27,597 bases of DNA from CAZHGD01 sp964531735 (GTDB taxonomy: Bacteria > Armatimonadota > UBA10988). Positions 22,433-27,597 of the stretch are shown here, piece by piece; the stretch's first letter is position 1; each line of letters begins with the position of its first letter. Under the pieces are notes generated by a model that worked only from the letters and a program-made list of their open reading frames with translations, was not told the origin of the DNA and did not search any database. The position numbers were made by a program, and so were the translations under genes. The DNA lies in the NCBI GenBank assembly GCA_964531735.1, contig CAZHGD010000098.1, positions 1 to 27,597 of the forward strand, given 5' to 3'.

Positions 22433-22479
22433 AACCGCCCTGGACAGGTTTCTGCCTACAACGAGAGGAGCCGACAAGC

Positions 22480-23652
22480 ATGCGAGTCTCCAGCCGCGCC
22501 CTGGCCGCCACCGAGTCACCGACTCTGGCCCTGACTGCCAAGACGAAGGCCCTCAAGGCCGCCGGTCACCCGGTCATCGGGTTCGGGGCCGGCGAACCCG
22601 ACTTCGACACTCCGGAACACATCAAGGAAGCCGCGCGCCAAGCCCTGGAGCGGGGCTTCACGAAGTACTGCCCGACGGCCGGGACGCCCGGGCTGCGGGA
22701 GGCCGTGGCGGCGAGCCTGGCGACCCAGGGCCTGACCTATGAGCCCGCCCAGGTGTGCGTGGCCGTCGGCGGGAAGCATGCGCTGCACGGCGTCTTCCAG
22801 ACGCTCGTCAACCCGGGCGACGCCGTCCTGGTGCCCGCACCGTACTGGGTCAGCTACGCGGACCAGATCCGCCTCGCCGGCGGCGTGCCCGTCTTCCTTC
22901 CCGCCACCGAGGCGACCGGCCTGAAGATCACCGCCGAGCAACTCGCCGCGGCGCTCGAGCTCTACCCCTTCGCGCGGGCCATCGTCATCAACTCGCCCTC
23001 CAACCCCACCGGCGCCACCTACACCCGCGAGGAGTTCGCCGCGCTGGTCCCGGTGCTGGAGGCCGCGCCAGAGCTGGTCGTCATCTCCGATGAGATCTAC
23101 GACAAGCTCATCTATGGCGGCCGCCAGCATGTCAGCCTGGCCGAATGGCCCGTCCTGCGCGATCGCGTCATCATCGCCAATGGCGTTTCGAAGACCTACA
23201 GCATGACCGGCTGGCGCTGCGGCTGGTCGGTTGGCCCGCAGGACTTCATCGCGGCGCAGATCCGTATCCAGAGCCATGACAGCTCCGGCACCTGTTCGGT
23301 CACGCAGGCCGCGGCCGAGGCGGCGCTCCGCGGTGACCAGAGCTGCGTGGAGTCGATGCGCCAAGCCTTCGAGGCGCGCCTACGCGTGATGGTCGACGGC
23401 TTGCGCGCGCTGCCGGGCATCACCTGCGCGGAGCCGGCCGGTGCGTTCTACGCCTTCCCGAACGTCAGCGCCCACTTGGCGCCAGGCGAGACGGCGGCGG
23501 CCTTGGCCGAGCGACTGCTCGAGCGCGCCCAGGTGGCGGTGGTCCCGGGCGAGGGCTTCGGCGCGCCGGCCAACGTGCGACTCTCGTATGCCGCCTCGAT
23601 GGCGGACATCGAGGAGGGCCTGGCCCGCATGGCGAAGTTCCTCGCCGGCTGA
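22480..23652 (+). CDS. aspC: Pyridoxal-phosphate aminotransferase, aspartate type (class I)
   Basis: Fold-type I aminotransferase of the AspB/AspC Ib group, which transfers amino groups between aspartate (or related amino acids) and 2-oxoglutarate. The 390-residue length is typical. Visible motifs are IGFGAGEPDFDTPEHI, TKYCPTAGTPGLREAVA, the PLP-stacking tyrosine in PAPYWVSYADQIRLAGG, NSPSNPTGATYTREE, VISDEIYDKLIYGG, the Schiff-base lysine Lys238 in NGVSKTYSMTGWRCGW, and the carboxylate-binding arginine in ANVRLSYA. GAGAGGAG precedes the ATG. The exact substrate (aspartate, alanine, aromatic) cannot be fixed by sequence alone. It lies 29 bases before the amidase of NAD synthesis; aspartate links both pathways, but co-regulation is only suggested. 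Confidence 0.92.
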   Translation: MRVSSRALAATESPTLALTAKTKALKAAGHPVIGFGAGEPDFDTPEHIKEAARQALERGFTKYCPTAGTPGLREAVAASLATQGLTYEPAQVCVAVGGKHALHGVFQTLVNPGDAVLVPAPYWVSYADQIRLAGGVPVFLPATEATGLKITAEQLAAALELYPFARAIVINSPSNPTGATYTREEFAALVPVLEAAPELVVISDEIYDKLIYGGRQHVSLAEWPVLRDRVIIANGVSKTYSMTGWRCGWSVGPQDFIAAQIRIQSHDSSGTCSVTQAAAEAALRGDQSCVESMRQAFEARLRVMVDGLRALPGITCAEPAGAFYAFPNVSAHLAPGETAAALAERLLERAQVAVVPGEGFGAPANVRLSYAASMADIEEGLARMAKFLAG

Positions 23653-23681
23653 ACCCGCCGCTTGGAAGGAAGCGCTGCCGT

Positions 23682-24575
23682 ATGAAAGCGACCCTGGCCC
23701 AGATCGCCCCCAAGCTCGGGCGCCTGGACGACAACCTGGAGCTGCACCGCCGCATCGTCGGCGACGCCTGGGCGGCCGGCAGCGACCTGGTGGTCTTCCC
23801 GGAGCTCAGCCTGACGGGCTACCTGCTTCGTGACCACGTCCCGCAGGTGGCCCAACCCGCCAGTGAGCTGCCGGAGTTGCTGGCTGGCCTCACGCCGGGC
23901 GCCAACCCGCTCGAGGTGGTCCTCGGCTTCGTTGAGCTCAGCGCCGGCTACCAGTGCTACAACAGCGCCGCCCACTTGCGACTGGCGCCGGCCCAGCCGC
24001 CCGAGCTGCTGGCGGTGCACCGCAAGGTCCATCTGCCCACCTACGGCATGTTCGACGAGCGTCGCTACTTCGCCCCCGGCCAGTCGCTGCGCGCTTACGA
24101 ATCACCACTTCTGGGCCGGAGCGGCATGCTCCTCTGCGAGGATCTGTGGCATCCGTCCGCCGTGTACGTGCTCAGCCTGGACGGTCCGCACCTCGAAGGC
24201 CTGCACTGCCTGCTCGCGTTGGCCAACTCGCCGGCGCGCGGCGTCCAGGACACCACCCGCGAGACGGTTGCCAACCTCGAAGTCTGGCGCCGACTCAACT
24301 GGCTCTACGCCTCGTTGTTCGGGCTGGTCGTGTTCAACTGCCAGCGCGTCGGCGTCGAGGACAGCTACGTCTTCACGGGTGGCAGCGAGGTGTTGGCGCC
24401 AGGGGGCGACCCGCTGGCCCGCGCCGAGCTATTCGATGAGCAGCTCCTCGAGGTCGAGCTCGAGCCGGCGAACCTCATCCGCTGGCACCGTAGCGTCAGC
24501 CCGGCCAGTCTGGCGGAAGACCTGGCCGTCGTGCAGCGCGAACTCCAGCGCATCATGGCGGAGGCCTATCAATGA
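23682..24575 (+). CDS. Carbon-nitrogen hydrolase, glutaminase partner of NAD synthetase
   Basis: Nitrilase-superfamily amidase of 297 residues. The catalytic triad is visible: Glu41 in VVFPELSLTGYLLRD, Lys115 in HRKVHLPTYGMFDERRYF, and Cys152 in LLCEDLWHPS. The LPTYGMFDERRYF stretch is typical of the glutaminase domain of NAD synthetases, which frees ammonia from glutamine. It overlaps nadE by four bases (ATGA), so the pair probably makes a two-subunit glutamine-dependent NAD synthetase instead of the usual single fused chain. AAGGAAG lies upstream of the ATG. The pairing is inferred from sequence and overlap. Confidence 0.9.
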   Translation: MKATLAQIAPKLGRLDDNLELHRRIVGDAWAAGSDLVVFPELSLTGYLLRDHVPQVAQPASELPELLAGLTPGANPLEVVLGFVELSAGYQCYNSAAHLRLAPAQPPELLAVHRKVHLPTYGMFDERRYFAPGQSLRAYESPLLGRSGMLLCEDLWHPSAVYVLSLDGPHLEGLHCLLALANSPARGVQDTTRETVANLEVWRRLNWLYASLFGLVVFNCQRVGVEDSYVFTGGSEVLAPGGDPLARAELFDEQLLEVELEPANLIRWHRSVSPASLAEDLAVVQRELQRIMAEAYQ

Positions 24576-25456
24576 ACGACCTTGCAGCGCGCCTGGTGCG
24601 CGAGGAGGCGGTTGCGGCAAATCTCCAGATCAACACGACGGTGGTCGAACGGATGCTGGTGGCGTTCCTGGCACAGGAGATCCGCAAAGTCGGCTTGCAG
24701 CGCGCCGTTATCGGCCTCAGCGGCGGCATCGACTCGGCCGTCAGTCTGTACCTGGCCGCCCGGGCGCTGGGGCCGGAGAACACCTATGCCGTGCTGATGC
24801 CCTACCGGACGAGCAGCCGCGCCAGCCTCGACGATGCCATGGCCTGCGTCGACGACCTGGGCACTCCGGCGGCCGAGATCGACATCACCCCGCAGATCGA
24901 CGCCTACTACGCTCAGGCCGCCGTGCCCGTCGCTGACGAGCCCGACGCCGACCGGCTCCGGCGCGGCAACAAGATGGCCCGCGAGCGCATGACCATCCTC
25001 TACGACTTCTCACAGCACCTGGGCGCGCTGGTCGTCGGCACCTCGAACAAGTCGGAGCTGCTGCTGGGCTATGGTACGCTGCACGGCGACATGGCCCATG
25101 CCATCAACCCGCTGGGCGATCTCTACAAGACGCAGGTTCGCCAGCTCGCCGCCCACCTCGGCGTGCCTGAGCCCATCCTGGACAAGCCGCCGACCGCGGA
25201 CCTGTTTGCCGGGCAGACCGACGAGGCGCAACTCGGCGCGCCCTACAGCCTGATCGACGCGCTGCTGGTCGAGCTGATCGACCACCGCCTCCCGCCCGAG
25301 CAGGCCGTCGCCATGGGATTCGAGCCGGCATTTGTGCAGCGGGTCACGCGCATGGTACAACGCTCGCAGTTCAAGCGCCGCCTGCCGGTGATCGCCAAGA
25401 TCAGCGAGCGGACCATCGACCGCGACTTCCGCTACAGCCGCGACTGGTGCTACTGA
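24572..25456 (+). CDS. nadE: NAD(+) synthetase
   Basis: NadE converts deamido-NAD to NAD with ATP and ammonia, the last step of NAD synthesis. The 294-residue protein has the PP-loop SGGIDSAVS (50-58), LMPYRTSSRASLDDA, IDITPQIDAYY, GNKMARERMTILYDFSQ, VVGTSNKSELLLGYGTLHGDMAHAINPLGDLYKTQVRQLA, and PPTADLFAGQTDEAQLG. All fit the family. It has no glutaminase domain of its own; the amidase gene just upstream overlaps it by four bases and should supply ammonia. The C-terminus RRLPVIAKISERTIDRDFRYSRDW is also usual. Confidence 0.96.
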   Translation: MNDLAARLVREEAVAANLQINTTVVERMLVAFLAQEIRKVGLQRAVIGLSGGIDSAVSLYLAARALGPENTYAVLMPYRTSSRASLDDAMACVDDLGTPAAEIDITPQIDAYYAQAAVPVADEPDADRLRRGNKMARERMTILYDFSQHLGALVVGTSNKSELLLGYGTLHGDMAHAINPLGDLYKTQVRQLAAHLGVPEPILDKPPTADLFAGQTDEAQLGAPYSLIDALLVELIDHRLPPEQAVAMGFEPAFVQRVTRMVQRSQFKRRLPVIAKISERTIDRDFRYSRDWCY

Positions 25457-25498
25457 GGCTCGTCACACCGCACTGAATACCCGGAGCAGCCCTCGCCC

Positions 25499-26173
25499 AT
25501 GCACTGTAGACTCTTGGTCCTGATCGGCCTCACCGGTACGCTGGCGCACGGCGCCGCCGGCATCGACGTGTCGACCGACTTCGTGTCGCAGTACGTCTTC
25601 CGGGGCACCTCGATGCGGCAAGGCGCCTCGCTGCAGCCGGGCTTCTCGTACGCTTTCCTGGGCACCGCGCGAGCCTCGTTCTGGACCAACCTGCGCCTGG
25701 AGAACTCGCTCAGCCTGACGGAGACCAACTACGCGCTCCAATGGACCTGGCAGAACCGGACGCCGGCGGCGGTGACGGTTGGCGGCGTGTACTACGACCG
25801 GGCGCGACGCCATCCCCTGCCCAAGTCGACCGAGCTGTTCGGCGGCGTCGACTTCCAGGTCACCGGCTCGCCGGCGGTCTATGTGTGGTACGACTGCGAC
25901 CGTCGCACCGGTGCCTACTGGGAGCTGTCGGCCAGCCATCACTTCCTACTGCCCGACTACCGCGGGACCTTCGATCTCGGTGGCGCCCTGGGCTTCGACA
26001 CCGGGCGGGTCAACGGCTTCCAGGATGGTCGTCTGTCGCTGGGCCTGACCCGTCAGGTGGGCGAGTGGCGCCTGCGCCCGTCGCTCGATCTGCACTTTCC
26101 GGCCACCACCGTCGACCGCGGCGCCCACGGGTTCCGGCCGGTCTTCCGGTTCACGGCCAGCCGCTCGTTCTAG
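25499..26173 (+). CDS. TorF-like (Gcw_chp) putative outer-membrane porin
   Basis: A 224-residue predicted beta-barrel. A short signal peptide (about 1-20, RLLVLIGLTGTLAHGAAG) is followed by VSTDFVSQYVFRGTSMRQGASLQPGFSYAF, the typical start of TorF/Gcw_chp proteins (V-S-[SD]-x-[YF]-x-[YF]-R-G). Alternating amphipathic strands rich in Tyr, Phe and Trp follow, and the chain ends in Phe, the usual outer-membrane insertion signal. It is evidence for an outer membrane. The transported substrate is unknown. It lies 42 bases after nadE and 79 bases before dnaG; no strong terminator is seen. Confidence 0.82.
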   Translation: MHCRLLVLIGLTGTLAHGAAGIDVSTDFVSQYVFRGTSMRQGASLQPGFSYAFLGTARASFWTNLRLENSLSLTETNYALQWTWQNRTPAAVTVGGVYYDRARRHPLPKSTELFGGVDFQVTGSPAVYVWYDCDRRTGAYWELSASHHFLLPDYRGTFDLGGALGFDTGRVNGFQDGRLSLGLTRQVGEWRLRPSLDLHFPATTVDRGAHGFRPVFRFTASRSF

Positions 26174-26252
26174 GTGCCCCCGCCCGAGGAGGTGGCCGGC
26201 CGCCGGTCGGGAACGAGCAGGCGGGGCCGCCTTCCCAGAGTAAGCATTGCCC

Positions 26253-27597
26253 GTGCGAGTCATCACCAAGGACGATCTGCGTGACCGCCTCGACATCGTC
26301 GAGGTCATCGGCCAGTACGTGCGCCTCCAGAAGGCGGGCACCGAGTGGCGCGGCCTATGCCCGTTCCACGACGAGAAGACACCGTCGTTCTACGTCAATG
26401 CCGAGAAGGGCGTCTGGGTCTGCCGCGGCGCCTGCGGCGTCGGCGGCGATGTCTTTGCCTTCGTCATGAAGGCCGAGAACCTGGACTTCGGCGAGGCCGC
26501 TGAACTCCTGGCCGGCCGCCTGGGCATGACCCTCGAGTCGACCCGCCGCGATCCGGAAAAGGCCGACCAGCGCGCTCGCATCCTGGACATCTGCCGCCTG
26601 GCCACCGGCCTGTTCGAACGGGCCCTGCACCACCCGGAAGGCGGCGCCGCGGCGCGGGAGTACCTGACTCGCCGAGGGCTGACCGCTGAGACCATCGAGC
26701 GCTTTCGACTGGGTCTGGCGCCGCCGGGCTGGGACGCACTGAGCCGGCACCTGGCGCGAGCGGAGGTGTCGCTGGCCGATGCCGAAGCCGCCGGCCTGGT
26801 CAAGCGCCGCGAGCGCGGCGAGGGTTACTACGACCGCTTCCGGGGCCGGGTGATGTTCCCGATCATCGACCCGGCGGGCCGGACGGTCGGCTTCGGCGGT
26901 CGCATCATCGATCCGCACGACGAGCCGAAGTACCTGAACAGCCCGGAATCGCCGGTCTTCTCCAAGCGTCGCCTCCTCTACGGGCTGCCCTACACCGGCG
27001 ACGCCCTCAAGGATGGCGCGGTGGTGGTCGAAGGCTATATGGACGTGATCGCCCTCCACCAGTACGGCGTGACCACCGCGGTGGCGACGCTCGGCACCTC
27101 GCTGACCGCCGAGCATCTGCGGCTGCTCCGCCGGCACACGAGTCGCGTGACGCTCTGCTACGACGCCGACACCGCCGGAATTCGTGCAACCGAGCGGGCT
27201 GCCGCAGCGTTCATAGAAGAGGGCCTCGAAGGCCGCGTGCTGTCGTTACCCAACGGGCAGGATCCCGACGAGTATGTGCGAAGCCACGGAGCGGAGGCCT
27301 TTGCGGGCCTGCTCGAGGCGGCGCCCGACTTGATCGACTACCGCCTGGCGGCCGCTCTACGCGACGCCGGCGAGGAACCGACGACGCGGGCTGAGGCGGT
27401 CCGCGAGGCGGTGGTGGCGATTCTGGCCGACATCAGTGACGAAGTACGCCAGACCCAGACCATTCGCCGCGTGGCCGAGTGGTGGTCCGGCAGCGAGCTC
27501 TGGCTGCAGGCCGACATGGAGACGACGCTTCGTCAGGCCTTGCGGCAGCGGCGGGCGCGCAGCGGGAGTCGGCCGGGCGGCGGCGCCGGCCGGCGCC
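26253..27597 (+). CDS. dnaG: DNA primase DnaG (partial, 3' end outside window)
   Basis: DnaG makes the RNA primers for replication. The frame starts at GTG 26253 (VITKDDLRDRLDIVEVIGQYVRL) and stays open for 448 codons to the window edge. The N-terminal zinc ribbon is CPFHDEKTPSFYVNAEKGVWVCRGACGVGGD: the second pair is Cys-x3-Cys (C-RGA-C), where DnaG normally has Cys-x2-Cys (CFGC). The core shows YDRFRGRVMFPIIDPAGRTVGFGGR, PKYLNSPESPVFSKRRLLYG, and the Toprim motifs VVVEGYMDVIALHQYG and TLCYDADTAGIRATERA with QDPDEYV. The helicase-binding C-terminal domain would lie beyond the window. The ribosome site is weak. Confidence 0.95.
   Translation, partial: MRVITKDDLRDRLDIVEVIGQYVRLQKAGTEWRGLCPFHDEKTPSFYVNAEKGVWVCRGACGVGGDVFAFVMKAENLDFGEAAELLAGRLGMTLESTRRDPEKADQRARILDICRLATGLFERALHHPEGGAAAREYLTRRGLTAETIERFRLGLAPPGWDALSRHLARAEVSLADAEAAGLVKRRERGEGYYDRFRGRVMFPIIDPAGRTVGFGGRIIDPHDEPKYLNSPESPVFSKRRLLYGLPYTGDALKDGAVVVEGYMDVIALHQYGVTTAVATLGTSLTAEHLRLLRRHTSRVTLCYDADTAGIRATERAAAAFIEEGLEGRVLSLPNGQDPDEYVRSHGAEAFAGLLEAAPDLIDYRLAAALRDAGEEPTTRAEAVREAVVAILADISDEVRQTQTIRRVAEWWSGSELWLQADMETTLRQALRQRRARSGSRPGGGAGRR

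Noticed and set aside
26174..26252. CCCCGCC…GGCGGGG inverted repeat between the porin gene and dnaG as a terminator
   Set aside because: Only a 7-bp stem with a loop of over 30 bases and no T tract.

Overview
This window is most likely from a member of the Armatimonadota: high GC, diderm, from a metagenome or draft assembly (one run of N at 401-424). The phylum call rests on two tandem DUF1559-type pseudopilins with the characteristic FTLIELLVVIAIIAILAAIL...FPVFAKAREKARQSSC start and an H-N-E-G-L-N...Y-D-G-H-V-K end. A TorF-like outer-membrane porin and an SLH-domain protein support a diderm with an anchored envelope layer. It is an inference from protein style, not from a marker-gene tree.

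The window holds the chromosomal replication origin. At its centre dnaA, dnaN, recF and a DciA-like (DUF721) gene run leftward on the minus strand from about 14.9 to 10.3 kb. Rightward runs rpmH-rnpA-yidD-yidC-jag-parA-parB-yggU-DUF4446 (15.5-21.0 kb). DnaA-box-like 9-mers lie on both sides of dnaA: in the dnaA-dnaN gap (13.2-13.36 kb, next to an AT-rich stretch) and upstream of dnaA (15.12-15.15 kb). This resembles the bipartite origin of Bacillus subtilis. Two parS sites (18441-18456 and 22417-22432) complete a chromosome-segregation centre with ParA and ParB. Nearly all genes point away from the origin.

Left arm (1-10 kb): a partial pspA with an extended tail, a two-helix membrane protein, a lipoprotein, a secreted thioredoxin-like/PQQ-propeller/SLH protein, and trpE-trpG. 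The trp genes are preceded by a complete ribosome-mediated attenuator: a 20-residue leader peptide with five Trp codons, competing hairpins and a terminator. A membrane-anchored NlpC/P60 peptidase is divergent from trp, followed by the two pseudopilins.

Right arm after the par operon: tRNA-Ser(UGA), a ceramidase-fold protein whose expected zinc ligands are replaced, the second parS, an aspartate-type aminotransferase, NAD synthetase split into separate amidase and synthetase genes with a 4-nt overlap, the TorF-like porin, and dnaG running off the window end.

I saw no mobile elements, CRISPR arrays or defence systems. The observations most worth checking are the trp attenuator with a near-leaderless leader peptide, the bipartite origin, the ligand-less ceramidase-fold protein, and altered DNA-binding or zinc motifs in DnaA and DnaG.
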